Assembly: GCA_913041025.1 (NCBI GenBank)
Contig: CAJWGQ010000029.1
Location: 1-19,928 of the forward strand
Reading direction: 5' to 3'
DNA: 19,928 bases
DNA from: an uncultured Gammaproteobacteria bacterium
Lineage (GTDB): Bacteria; Pseudomonadota; Gammaproteobacteria; Pseudomonadales; Azotimanducaceae_A
The position numbers were made by a program, and so were the translations under genes. Each line of letters begins with the position of its first letter. Positions within the stretch are counted from its first letter, which is position 1. This document shows, in pieces, positions 7,534 to 15,619 of the stretch. Below the pieces are notes generated by a model that saw nothing but the letters and a program-made list of their open reading frames with translations, was not told the DNA's origin and did not search any database.

Positions 7534-8550
7534 ATGTTTAAAAACAGCTTATTGAATTTGTTCGCGATCATAAGTCTATGTGGCGTCGTCGCGTGTGGAG
7601 GCGGGGCCAATTATTCAAGGCTTCAGGGCTCTACCATGGGGACCTACTATTCGATTACGTACAAAGAAGACGGATCCTGCTCTCCACAGAAAAAGGCGGT
7701 GGAAGACTTGTTAACCGGCATAAATAGATCGATGTCCACTTATGAACCTGATTCAGAACTCAGTGTGATCAATCAAAATTTGCAAGCTGGTGAGTATGCC
7801 GTCAGCCAAGAGCTGTATTTTGTTTTAAGGTCATCGCTATTGGTTTGGCAAGAGACCGGAGGGGCATTCGATGTCACCATTGGGCCGCTGGTAAATCTTT
7901 GGGGATTTGGGCCAACTGTAACTGAGGCGGCCCCAACCAAATTGGAACAGGATTCGGTCGCAGAAAGAATCGGCATGAAAAATCTTGAATTAGCTTCTAA
8001 TTCGATAGTGAAGAAGCAATCTGACATGTTCATTGATCTATCTGCCATTGCAAAGGGTTACGCTGTGGACAGGGTCGCAGAAAAATTGAGTTCGTTAGGT
8101 TGTAAAAACTACCTCGTTGATATTGGTGGAGAGTCCAGCACCAAAGGACGAAATGAATTAGGAAGAGATTGGAAAATTGGTATTGAAATTCCGAGTCCAG
8201 ATCGCCGCGGAATACAGCGTGTTCTGGCCCTGTCTGACCTCGCTATCGCTACCTCTGGCGACTATCGAAACTTTCGAGAGACTACTGCTGGTCGGGTGAG
8301 TCATGTATTGGATCCTCGCAGTAAGCTTCCTGTTACCAGTAATATTGTATCGGCGACGGTGCTGCATAAGTCAGCCATGATGGCGGATGCCTACGCGACC
8401 TCTATGATGGTGCTAGGTCATGAAGAGGGCATGAGGCTGGCTGAAGCACAAAGTTTTCCCGTTTACTTGCTGCTAGAAGAGTCTGGTGGTCGGTTAGAGG
8501 AAAGGTATAATGACAAGATGATAGAGTACCTGGAGCTAGACAATGACTAG
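7534..8550 (+). CDS. apbE: FAD:protein FMN transferase ApbE, lipoprotein
   Basis: Covalently attaches FMN from FAD to threonine residues of target flavoproteins, classically NqrB/NqrC and RnfG/RnfD; periplasmic side, membrane-anchored. 338 aa. The N-terminus is a lipoprotein signal: MFKN, a hydrophobic core, then CGVVAC with Cys21 as the lipidated residue. ApbE motifs follow: GSTMGTYYSITY near 32-43, TGGAFDVTIGPLVNLWGFGP near 108-127, DLSAIAKGYAVDR near 168-180, YLVDIGGES near 194, VLDPRS near 261, and the metal-binding MADAYATSMMVLG near 282-294. Upstream bases lack a strong ribosome binding site. It overlaps nqrM by 8 nt. In many bacteria these two follow nqrABCDEF; here the gene upstream is the divergent symporter. 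Confidence 0.95.
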   Translation: MFKNSLLNLFAIISLCGVVACGGGANYSRLQGSTMGTYYSITYKEDGSCSPQKKAVEDLLTGINRSMSTYEPDSELSVINQNLQAGEYAVSQELYFVLRSSLLVWQETGGAFDVTIGPLVNLWGFGPTVTEAAPTKLEQDSVAERIGMKNLELASNSIVKKQSDMFIDLSAIAKGYAVDRVAEKLSSLGCKNYLVDIGGESSTKGRNELGRDWKIGIEIPSPDRRGIQRVLALSDLAIATSGDYRNFRETTAGRVSHVLDPRSKLPVTSNIVSATVLHKSAMMADAYATSMMVLGHEEGMRLAEAQSFPVYLLLEESGGRLEERYNDKMIEYLELDND

Positions 8551-8776
8551 CACGTTTCTTTTCGCATTTGTATTAATGGTTATTCTGGTCACGATGATGG
8601 CGGTCGGCGTAATTTGGGGTCGTGAGCCAATAAAGGGAAGTTGTGGTGGTATGAAGGCGCTAGGCTTAGAGATGGAGTGCGAGATTTGTGGTGGCGATTT
8701 AGACAAATGTGATACCGCATCGACTACCAGTACTCCCGAGGAGCATCGAATGCGAGCTACTCGTATCGGAGATTAA
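8543..8776 (+). CDS. nqrM: Na+-NQR maturation protein NqrM (DUF539)
   Basis: 77-aa small membrane protein needed for assembly of the sodium-translocating NADH:quinone oxidoreductase, probably for delivery of iron to the NqrD-NqrE centre. One transmembrane helix at about residues 4-24 is followed by the family signature IKGSCGGMKALGLEMECEIC, containing Cys34, Cys46 and Cys49, with a further Cys56. The tail is polar and poorly conserved. ATG 8543 lies inside the last codons of apbE (ACAATGACTAG), with GGAG seven bases upstream, so translation is coupled. Sequence and pairing with apbE make the call firm. The nqr structural genes are not in this window. Confidence 0.93.
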   Translation: MTSTFLFAFVLMVILVTMMAVGVIWGREPIKGSCGGMKALGLEMECEICGGDLDKCDTASTTSTPEEHRMRATRIGD

Positions 8777-8808
8777 ACATCGAGACTGATCTTTAGATTC
8801 TCATGTTT
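8775..8808 (+). terminator. Hairpin directly after nqrM (possible weak terminator)
   Basis: AAACAT (8775-8780) pairs with ATGTTT (8803-8808), GAGA (8782-8785) with TCTC (8799-8802), and ATC (8789-8791) with GAT (8796-8798) around a TTTA loop, giving 13 base pairs with small bulges. It begins inside the nqrM stop codon. The downstream bases GCTATTTG are not a proper T-run, so it may be a 3'-end stabiliser or a weak terminator rather than a strong one. Confidence 0.4.
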
Positions 8809-8831
8809 GCTATTTGCTACCCTAAGGCCGC

Positions 8832-10058
8832 ATGAAAACACTTCGACTCCTCTCCTGGATAACGTCTCGGTTTATAGTAGAACAGCATAGAGAAATCGGA
8901 TTCGTTGCGCGACTGGCCTTGTTAGGCCTCATAATAGGCGTTAGCGTTCTCGTTATAGTGCTCTCCGTTGTCAACGGTTTCCAAAGAGAGCTAGAAACAA
9001 ATGTGCTCTCTAATCTTCCTCAGGCCCAAATTTTGATAGCTGATGGACTGTCCGAACAAGATTTAGTGACACTCCAAGACTTAGAGAATTCTGGCACGAC
9101 TGCGATCGCACCGTTCATGCAGAGATCGGGTCTAATCGCAGCGAAGGGCGAGGTCTACGGGGTATCGATCAATGGAGTCGACACAGACAGTTACGCTAAG
9201 GTTAGCTCAATTTTTCGATATTTGCTCGAAGGTCATTTGCTGGGAGACATGAGGTTCAATGTGATCATTGGGAGTCGTATTGCCAGTTCACTGGGAGTTG
9301 GCATCGGTGATCCGGTCACCTTGCTTTTGCCGGAGAGCAAGATCGATCTTGCCGGTTCCGCGTTTCGTCAGAAAAGGTTTTATGTAAGTGACATATTTGA
9401 TTCAAGGACTCTCCAGGACGCGACACACGTATACATTTCTTTGTCCGACTCCGGAGCTCTTTTCAGGCAGCGAGACCCGAGTGGCTTGCACGCGAGGCTG
9501 GAGAACCTGTTCGACTCGAGTGAGTTGTGGCCTTATTTTTCTGCGAAGCTAGGTGATCGCGTTTACTCTGTTACTAGTTGGTTTTCAACGAACGGTAACT
9601 TATACCGAGCGATCGCAGTTCAAAAAATGACCATGTTCTTGTTGTTGTCGTTTTTGATAGCGGTGGCAGCCTTTAATTTAGTGTCGGGCTTGGTAATGGT
9701 TGTAGAGCACAGGAAGAGCGACATAGCGATACTCATGAGCATGGGTGCCGGATCCAGGGTTTTGATGAGTTTGTTCTGTCTTCTGGGTATGCAGATCTGT
9801 CTGATAGGGGTGATATTGGGGTTAATCCTGGGCGTGGGCTTTGCGCTGACCTTGCCTTTTGTTTTCGAATTGGTTTCCGTCAATTTTGATTTAAATTTGA
9901 TGAGTCAATATTTTGTTGCGTACCTTCCTGTAGACGTTTTGTTAACGGATTTAGGTTTAGTATTTCTGGTCACTATGTCCATTGGATTTCTGGCAAGCCT
10001 TTACCCCGCCCGCAGGGCGTCCAAGCTGATACCTAGTCGAGTTTTGGCGCATGAATGA
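8832..10058 (+). CDS. lolC: Lipoprotein-releasing system permease LolC
   Basis: Inner-membrane permease of the LolCDE ABC transporter, which extracts outer-membrane lipoproteins and hands them to the periplasmic chaperone LolA. 408 aa with the MacB/LolC layout: transmembrane helix 1 at about 26-48 followed by NGFQREL at 48-54 (typical Lol NGFxxEL), a periplasmic domain to about 262, then three C-terminal helices near 268-292, 315-345 and 370-395. The closing YPARRASKLIPSRVLAHE is the usual cytosolic end. ATG 8832 has a TAAGG ribosome binding site six bases upstream. It overlaps lolD by 8 nt. LolC is distinguished from LolE here by gene order (lolC-lolD-lolE as in E. coli) rather than by a decisive residue. 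Confidence 0.92.
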   Translation: MKTLRLLSWITSRFIVEQHREIGFVARLALLGLIIGVSVLVIVLSVVNGFQRELETNVLSNLPQAQILIADGLSEQDLVTLQDLENSGTTAIAPFMQRSGLIAAKGEVYGVSINGVDTDSYAKVSSIFRYLLEGHLLGDMRFNVIIGSRIASSLGVGIGDPVTLLLPESKIDLAGSAFRQKRFYVSDIFDSRTLQDATHVYISLSDSGALFRQRDPSGLHARLENLFDSSELWPYFSAKLGDRVYSVTSWFSTNGNLYRAIAVQKMTMFLLLSFLIAVAAFNLVSGLVMVVEHRKSDIAILMSMGAGSRVLMSLFCLLGMQICLIGVILGLILGVGFALTLPFVFELVSVNFDLNLMSQYFVAYLPVDVLLTDLGLVFLVTMSIGFLASLYPARRASKLIPSRVLAHE

Positions 10059-10746
10059 GTCTGTTGTCTTAGAGTCGATTAATGTTAGGAAGACTTTCAT
10101 TCAAGGAGGGCGGTCGATTGAGGTGCTTACAGATCTTAATCTGACATTAAAGAACAAAGACCGAGTTGCGATTGTCGGAAGATCGGGTTGCGGTAAAAGT
10201 ACCTTGTTGCACGTCTTGGCGGGGCTTGACGAGGCGGATTCTGGCTTGATTAATGTGATCGGATCCGATTTAACCAAGGCCAGCTCCGATCAGCGGGCCC
10301 AGCTTCGACTCCGGGGGATGGGCTTTGTTTATCAAGCGCACCATCTGTTGCCTGAGTTTAGCGCTGTTGAGAATGTTGCTATGCCCCTGAGGCTGCAGGG
10401 TTCATCAGCCGCGGAATCGGCACGGGTCGCAGGAGATTTGCTCATTGAGATCGGTTTGGCAGAGAGACTTGACCACTTTCCGGATCAGATGAGTGGTGGC
10501 GAAAGACAGAGAGTGGCGGTCGCCCGAGCGGTCTCTGCGAATCCTTCGATCCTCTTGGCGGATGAACCAACCGGAAATCTGGATTTCGATAGCGCTGTAC
10601 AGGTTATGACTATGCTGACAGATCTGGCCCGGTCAAAGTCAATTGCGCTTCTTGTAGTCACCCATGACCAAGCCATGTTGTCCCGGTTTGATAGGGTATA
10701 CGAGCTTGCGAACGGAACCCTGTCGGAAAAGCGAGTTGAACGGTAG
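10051..10746 (+). CDS. lolD: Lipoprotein-releasing system ATPase LolD
   Basis: ATP-binding subunit that powers lipoprotein release by LolC/LolE, on the cytosolic face. 231 aa. Walker A GRSGCGKST at 43-51, the LolD-specific motif GFVYQAHHLLPEFSAVENVA near 91-110 (E. coli LolD reads FIYQFHHLLPDFTALENVA), the signature MSGGERQR near 147-154, and Walker B ILLADEPTGNLD near 168-179 with Asp-Glu, then the H-loop VVTHD near 205. The LolD motif makes this LolD rather than a MacB-type ATPase. Its ATG is in GCATGAATGAG, overlapping the lolC stop, and its 3' end overlaps lolE, so all three subunits are translationally linked. Confidence 0.95.
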   Translation: MNESVVLESINVRKTFIQGGRSIEVLTDLNLTLKNKDRVAIVGRSGCGKSTLLHVLAGLDEADSGLINVIGSDLTKASSDQRAQLRLRGMGFVYQAHHLLPEFSAVENVAMPLRLQGSSAAESARVAGDLLIEIGLAERLDHFPDQMSGGERQRVAVARAVSANPSILLADEPTGNLDFDSAVQVMTMLTDLARSKSIALLVVTHDQAMLSRFDRVYELANGTLSEKRVER

Positions 10747-11962
10747 TCTGACCAGAAAGATCGGTTTTGTTTTACTGGTCGCTTTCCGATTCTTATCGCG
10801 TGGCCAAAATCGTTTTGCTCTGTTGGTTTCATGGTTATCCATTGTGGGTTTGATACTCGGGGTTGCGTTGTTGACTTTGGTTGTTAGCGTAATGAGCGGT
10901 TTTGAGCGGGAACTTCAGACCAGATTGCTCAGTGTGGTGCCTCATGTAAGGATAATCTCTCCCGGATCAGGTTTAGACCTTGGGGGACTTTACCGAGATG
11001 ACCAAGCGATAGCGTCGCTTCACGATTATTCTCTGACAAGCGGGGCGGTTCGCTCACCTACAGGTGTGCGACCGGTTCAGATATATGGGCTCGATGAGAA
11101 AGGGCTGTCTGTGATCAGACCTGTTGTGGATAGCTTGTCAGAAGATACTATCGAGCGATTTTTCCTGTCCGAAGGAGGTCTCTTGCTAGGCCGGCCTCTG
11201 GCAGAGCATTTGCAGTTGGCCCTTGATCAACAAGTTCAAATCTTGGTCGTAGAATCTGTCAATGGCAATGTAATTCCGAAGGCTTTGAATTATCAATTAA
11301 TTGGCACATTTGAAATAGGAGCGGAACCTGATTATCAGCTCGCTATTGTTAACCTGCGTTCGCAAAACACGGAACATTGGATGTCTTCTGGAGAAACTGG
11401 GATAGAATTAAAACTTAGCAACCCTGCCGATGCGCTTCGCGTTGCTCGCTCGATCAGAAAGAAAGATGCGTCGCTGGAAATAGTAACCTGGACAGAAACC
11501 TACGGTCAGCTGTTCGACGCGGTTCGGCTTGAGAAGTCAATGATGTTTTTGCTGCTTTTGCTGGTCGTAGTGATCGCCGCCTTTAACATAGTATCTGGTC
11601 AAATGATGCTTGTGAGTAACAAATCTTCGGGCATAGCGATTCTTATGACTATGGGTGCTGGGGAAAACTTGATCAAGATGGTTTTTTTACTTCAGGGTGT
11701 CGCTATCGGGCTTTTTGGTACTTTTCTGGGAATTTCTGGTGGAATTCTCTTGGCCGAGAATGTGAACTCCATTTTGAATTTTCTGCAGATGCTTTCTGGT
11801 ATGCATCTGCTCGACGGGTCTTTCTTCGAGGAGGTGCCGGTATTGGTCTCGGTTTATGACTTGATTGTTATCGCTGGTATTTGTTTTTTTGTTTGTGTGT
11901 TAGCGAGTATTTTGCCGGCCTCAAGAGCGGTTCGGTTGAATCCCAAGTCGGTGCTTCACTAA
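10736..11962 (+). CDS. lolE: Lipoprotein-releasing system permease LolE
   Basis: Second permease of LolCDE, paralogous to LolC in this window. I place the start at TTG 10736, inside the end of lolD (11-nt overlap), giving 408 aa, the same length as LolC, and an N-terminus MNGSLTRKIGFVLLVAFRFL. A longer frame from ATG 10664 would add 24 residues unlike any Lol protein. Transmembrane helix 1 lies near 27-50, followed by MSGFEREL; three further helices cluster at the C-terminus around FLLLLLVVVIAAFNIVSGQM, the GVAIGLFGTFLGISGGILLA stretch and the last helix before LPASRAVRLNPKSVLH. The two permeases differ clearly, so this is a true LolC/LolE pair and not the single-permease LolF form. Confidence 0.88.
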   Translation: MNGSLTRKIGFVLLVAFRFLSRGQNRFALLVSWLSIVGLILGVALLTLVVSVMSGFERELQTRLLSVVPHVRIISPGSGLDLGGLYRDDQAIASLHDYSLTSGAVRSPTGVRPVQIYGLDEKGLSVIRPVVDSLSEDTIERFFLSEGGLLLGRPLAEHLQLALDQQVQILVVESVNGNVIPKALNYQLIGTFEIGAEPDYQLAIVNLRSQNTEHWMSSGETGIELKLSNPADALRVARSIRKKDASLEIVTWTETYGQLFDAVRLEKSMMFLLLLLVVVIAAFNIVSGQMMLVSNKSSGIAILMTMGAGENLIKMVFLLQGVAIGLFGTFLGISGGILLAENVNSILNFLQMLSGMHLLDGSFFEEVPVLVSVYDLIVIAGICFFVCVLASILPASRAVRLNPKSVLH

Positions 11963-11965
11963 GAA

Positions 11966-12481
11966 TTACGAAGCTCTAGTCTGTCTTTTTTTCCATGAGC
12001 GTATAACGATAAGGCGCCAACCAAAGTGCACGGCGGCGTAACCTGTTATCGCTGAGACCCATGCGCAGATCATGGACCCCACCAGCAGCGGATAACCTAT
12101 GTTGACCATGTTGGTCCATAACCAGCTAAGGCTGAATTCGAGATTAGGGACATTGGTTTCGATCTCAAGAATCCAAGCGCCCAGCTTGTAAGTGAAGTAA
12201 AATATGGGTGCCATGGTGATTGGGTTCGATATCCAGACCAGCGCAACTCCGAGTGGGACATTAGCTCTGAACAAGACACACAATGCGGCCGCTATGATCA
12301 TTTGCCAGGGCACCGGGATAAACGAGCAAAATATACCGATGAATGTGGCTCGAGCAACACTTCGCCTGTTCAAGTGAAAAAGATGTTTCTTGATCAGGAG
12401 GTGCCGCAAAGGCTTGAGCGCAGGGTTTTCAATTAGGGTTTTTGGGTCAGGGACGAATTTTTTAAAAAATTTATTCTTCAT
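11966..12481 (-). CDS. DUF2062 membrane protein
   Basis: 171 aa, function unknown. Family features: the PNPKxL-like opening (VPDPKTLIENPALKPL near 10-25), the segment RRSVARATFIGIFCSFIPVP near 39-58 with the conserved GxFxxxxPxP pattern, a hydrophobic stretch near 59-72, WISNPITMAPIFYFTYKLG near 83-101, and a last pair of helices near 120-160. Basic residues close the protein. It converges on lolE with only a three-base gap. In Pseudomonas a DUF2062 gene sits between lolE and comEC/exbB, so its position next to lolE here is conserved synteny. It could have an envelope role from its company, but nothing in the sequence proves that. Confidence 0.87.
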   Translation of the reverse strand: MKNKFFKKFVPDPKTLIENPALKPLRHLLIKKHLFHLNRRSVARATFIGIFCSFIPVPWQMIIAAALCVLFRANVPLGVALVWISNPITMAPIFYFTYKLGAWILEIETNVPNLEFSLSWLWTNMVNIGYPLLVGSMICAWVSAITGYAAVHFGWRLIVIRSWKKRQTRAS

Positions 12482-12531
12482 CTGATTGCAATAGTATTAA
12501 CAAGAGTACTCAACCTTGCCAGCAACAAGCG

Positions 12532-12559
12532 CTTGAAATTAGCGGAACTGCCCGCATCC
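12532..12559 (+). promoter_or_regulatory. Heat-shock sigma-32-type promoter for clpB
   Basis: CTTGAA at 12532-12537 (matching the sigma-32 -35 box exactly), a 14-base spacer, then CCGCATCC at 12552-12559 (6 of the 7 defined positions of CCCCATNT allowing one base off within CCCCAT and one at the end: CCGCAT-C-C, so five of seven strictly). Transcription would begin near 12566, leaving about 40 bases before the TTG start. The palindrome CAAGCGCTTG at 12526-12535 overlaps the -35 box. Placement ahead of clpB, a classical heat-shock gene, is the strongest support. Confidence 0.65.
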
Positions 12560-12607
12560 TAATTATAACGTATATGCGGTCTAGCGTGGTTGCTTTGGGA
12601 GAGTATT

Positions 12608-15175
12608 TTGAGAACAGAAAGATTTACGGACAAGATGCGGGACGCTCTATCGGATGCGCAATCCTTGGCGATAGGTTCTGACCATACGTCAGTTGAACCC
12701 GGTCACGTCCTCAGTAGTCTGATATCCGATAAAAACAGTTCAACAGCAAGGATACTCCAACAAGCGGGAGCGGACGTGGCAACCCTTCAAAGGGAGCTCG
12801 ATGTCTTGTTAGCTATGTACCCCAGGATTGGGCACAACCAAGGCCAGATCTCGTTTTCGAGCGATTTGGTAAAGGTCTTAAGTAAAAGCGATGTGCAGGC
12901 CCAAAAGAACGGCGACTCTTATATTTCCGTGGGCCAGGTGGTTGTCGTTTTAATTGAGGAGGAGTCACTCAGGGATGTTGTTCAAAAAGCTAATGTCGCG
13001 CCTGAATTGATTAAAGCAGCGATTGAACAGAAAAGAAAAGGAGCTCCTGTTCAGACAGAACAAGAAGAGGGCGAAAAAGGCGAGGCGCTTGAGAAGTACA
13101 CAGTTGATTTAACCGAATTGGCAACCCAGGGGGCGCTGGATCCGGTCATCGGCAGGGACGAGGAAATTCGACGAACTGTTCAGGTTTTGCAGCGCAGGAC
13201 AAAAAATAACCCGGTGTTGATAGGGGAGCCAGGCGTTGGAAAAACCGCGATCGTCGAAGGCTTGGCCCAGAGAATCGTAGCAGGAGAGGTTGCTGAAACA
13301 CTCCGAAGTAAACGGGTGTTGTCGCTCGATTTGGGTGCTCTCATTGCGGGTGCTAAATTTCGTGGGGAGTTTGAAGAGCGTCTTAAAGCTGTTCTGAAAG
13401 ATTTGTCCGAGTTGGAAGGCGAGATCATCCTATTTATAGACGAGCTACACACCATGGTTGGAGCCGGTAAGGCTGAGGGATCTATGGATGCCGGTAATAT
13501 GTTGAAACCTGCCCTAGCAAGAGGAGAGCTTCATTGCGTAGGGGCGACGACTCTCGATGAATATCGTCAATACATTGAGAAGGATGCCGCATTAGAGAGG
13601 AGGTTCCAACGGGTGTTGGTCGACGAGCCGAATACAGACGATTGTATCGCCATACTCAGGGGCTTGAAGGAGCGTTATGAGATACACCATGGGGTAGAGA
13701 TAACAGATCCTGCTATCGTCTCGGCGGCAAAGCTGTCGCATCGGTATATCACGGATCGAAAGATGCCTGATAAGGCGATTGACCTGATCGACGAAGCCGC
13801 GAGCCGTATTCGGCTCGAGCTGGACTCGAAACCCGAGGAAATGGACCGGCTAGACAGGCGATTGATGCAGTTGAAGATGGAATCCGAGGCTCTAAAAAAA
13901 GAGTCAGACGAGAGCAGTTTGAGGCGACTTGATGACTTGAAGGAGGCGATCGGTGAGTCCGAAATGGAGTATGGGCGATTAGAAAAGATTTGGCTTGAAG
14001 AAAAATCGGCTCTCAAATCCCTGCAAAGTAAAAAAGAGGAGTTAGAGAGCGCTCGCATTGAATTCGAATCAGCAAAGAGGAATGGCAATCTCGCTAAGAT
14101 GTCGGAGTTGCAGTATGGAACGATCCCAGCGCTTGAACAGAGTTTGTCGCAGCCTGAGCAAAGCGCTAGTGGTGAACTTTTAAGAAATAGGGTCACAGAT
14201 CAAGAAATAACGGAAGTTGTGTCGCGCTGGACCCATATTCCGCTGGCGCGATTAATGCAGGATGAACGACAAAAGCTATCTGATCTGGAGACGGCACTTC
14301 ATGAGCGAGTGATCGGACAGATGAGAGCAGTCAGCTCGGTGAGCAAAGCGGTCAGACGCACTCGGGCCGGTCTATCTTCGCCGGACAGACCTAACGCCTC
14401 TTTTATGTTTTTAGGACCCACGGGGGTCGGGAAAACGGAACTTTGTAAAGCCATCGCAATCACGTTATTTGATAGCGAGTCCGCTATGATCAGGATCGAC
14501 ATGTCTGAATTTATGGAAAAACATTCCGTGTCGAGGCTTGTTGGAGCGCCTCCCGGATATGTTGGTTATGAGGAAGGAGGAGTGTTAACCGAGGCGGTAC
14601 GCAGAAAACCTTATTCCTTGATCTTATTTGATGAAATCGAAAAAGCACACCCGGATGTATTTAACATCTTGCTCCAGGTGCTAGATGACGGTCGGTTGAC
14701 TGATGGACAGGGCAGGACCGTGGATTTTAGAAACACGATCTTGGTTATGACCTCTAACCTGGGGTCGCAAGAGATATTGAGACTTGCGGGCGAACAAAGG
14801 TATGAAGGCATAGAGCTGGCGGTTCGACAAGAGGTGGACGCTCACTTTCGTCCTGAATTCATCAATCGAATCGATGAGCTGATTGTATTTGATATGCTGA
14901 ACGAAAACGAAATTAGGGAGATTGCAGGTTTGTTCCTGACCGATTTAAATGCTCGACTGGAAGATCAGGAATTATCTCTGCACGCTGATTCAGCTGTACT
15001 GAATGAGTTAGTTAAGTGCGGCTATGACCCGGTTTATGGAGCAAGACCACTTAGGCGTACATTTCAAAGGATGATCGAAGATCCTCTCGCAAATATACTG
15101 ATTGAGCAAGAACTGGATAAGCCGGCTCAATTGACCGCGAAGCTTGTCGCAGGCTCTATTGTAATCTCTTCATAA
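12608..15175 (+). CDS. clpB: ATP-dependent disaggregase ClpB
   Basis: Hexameric AAA+ chaperone that pulls proteins out of aggregates together with DnaK; cytosolic, heat-shock induced. From TTG 12608 the protein is 855 aa (E. coli ClpB 857). Domains: N-domain about 1-145; NBD1 with Walker A GEPGVGKT at 206-213 and [16 protein letters not shown]; coiled-coil middle domain about 405-520, including [13 protein letters not shown]2 with GPTGVGKT at 603-610, [20 protein letters not shown] and TSNLGS; C-terminal [16 protein letters not shown] 12608 is chosen over TTG 12590 because GGGAG lies six bases before it, the N-terminus then reads [10 protein letters not shown] like E. coli MRLDRLTNKF, and the NBD1 lysine falls at 212 as in E. 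coli. The middle domain separates it from ClpA. Confidence 0.96.
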   Translation: MRTERFTDKMRDALSDAQSLAIGSDHTSVEPGHVLSSLISDKNSSTARILQQAGADVATLQRELDVLLAMYPRIGHNQGQISFSSDLVKVLSKSDVQAQKNGDSYISVGQVVVVLIEEESLRDVVQKANVAPELIKAAIEQKRKGAPVQTEQEEGEKGEALEKYTVDLTELATQGALDPVIGRDEEIRRTVQVLQRRTKNNPVLIGEPGVGKTAIVEGLAQRIVAGEVAETLRSKRVLSLDLGALIAGAKFRGEFEERLKAVLKDLSELEGEIILFIDELHTMVGAGKAEGSMDAGNMLKPALARGELHCVGATTLDEYRQYIEKDAALERRFQRVLVDEPNTDDCIAILRGLKERYEIHHGVEITDPAIVSAAKLSHRYITDRKMPDKAIDLIDEAASRIRLELDSKPEEMDRLDRRLMQLKMESEALKKESDESSLRRLDDLKEAIGESEMEYGRLEKIWLEEKSALKSLQSKKEELESARIEFESAKRNGNLAKMSELQYGTIPALEQSLSQPEQSASGELLRNRVTDQEITEVVSRWTHIPLARLMQDERQKLSDLETALHERVIGQMRAVSSVSKAVRRTRAGLSSPDRPNASFMFLGPTGVGKTELCKAIAITLFDSESAMIRIDMSEFMEKHSVSRLVGAPPGYVGYEEGGVLTEAVRRKPYSLILFDEIEKAHPDVFNILLQVLDDGRLTDGQGRTVDFRNTILVMTSNLGSQEILRLAGEQRYEGIELAVRQEVDAHFRPEFINRIDELIVFDMLNENEIREIAGLFLTDLNARLEDQELSLHADSAVLNELVKCGYDPVYGARPLRRTFQRMIEDPLANILIEQELDKPAQLTAKLVAGSIVISS

Positions 15176-15222
15176 ATACTGTATAAATGAACAGTACTTT
15201 AATGTTAATTCGGAAGATCGGT

Positions 15223-15522
15223 ATGAAAGTTGCTCGTCAACCCGCTTCACAAAGGCAAAATACGCTTTCATTCTTCACTGATGAGATCGTCGGAGGTGTC
15301 GAGGCAAGCAATCGACAGTCTGATGCTTTTGGTGGCGCGATGAAGGGCAAAGATGGAATAGATCCTGAGATGGTCGCAGCTGAGAGGATAGCTAGGCAAT
15401 TGCACAGGGAGTCTAATGGTCCAAAAATCACATCTAAAAGTCGCGAGAAAGGAAACGAAATTTGTGACCATTTAATTGCCTCGCTCAGGAATCAACCCGA
15501 GCAAGGAACGCTGGGCTTCTAA
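15223..15522 (+). CDS. Small protein of unknown function
   Basis: I do not recognise this gene. The frame is open from ATG 15187 (111 aa). I prefer ATG 15223, giving 99 aa (MKVARQPASQRQ...), since a purine-rich CGGAAGA precedes it at suitable distance, while ATG 15187 lies 11 bases after the clpB stop with no clear ribosome binding site. The protein is soluble-looking, rich in Arg, Lys, Glu, Gln and Gly, with no signal peptide or membrane helix, one Cys, and a likely helical middle (DPEMVAAERIARQLHRES). Codon choice resembles the neighbours. It follows clpB closely and may be expressed from the same heat-shock promoter. Confidence 0.55.
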   Translation: MKVARQPASQRQNTLSFFTDEIVGGVEASNRQSDAFGGAMKGKDGIDPEMVAAERIARQLHRESNGPKITSKSREKGNEICDHLIASLRNQPEQGTLGF

Positions 15523-15619
15523 TTTTTTATTTTCGACTGAGAGAACTCCTTGAGAAAAGGGAGCGCGCGGGTGCCTCGTGGTGCTGCCATTTTTAATCCG
15601 CCTGAACTAAACTGCTGTA

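Noticed and set aside
10664..10735. Upstream extension of lolE to ATG 10664
   Set aside because: The added residues are the out-of-frame reading of the lolD end and match no LolE N-terminus.
12590..12607. Longer clpB start at TTG 12590
   Set aside because: It would place the ribosome binding site inside the gene and shift NBD1 residues away from their E. coli positions.
13675..14196. 173-codon serine-rich open frame on the minus strand
   Set aside because: It is the reverse-strand shadow of the Glu/Leu/Lys-rich coiled-coil middle domain of ClpB.
15545..15564. CTCCTT...AAGGGAG hairpin after the unknown gene, as a possible terminator
   Set aside because: The stem is six pairs with a bulge and is followed by a GC-rich stretch rather than a T-run.
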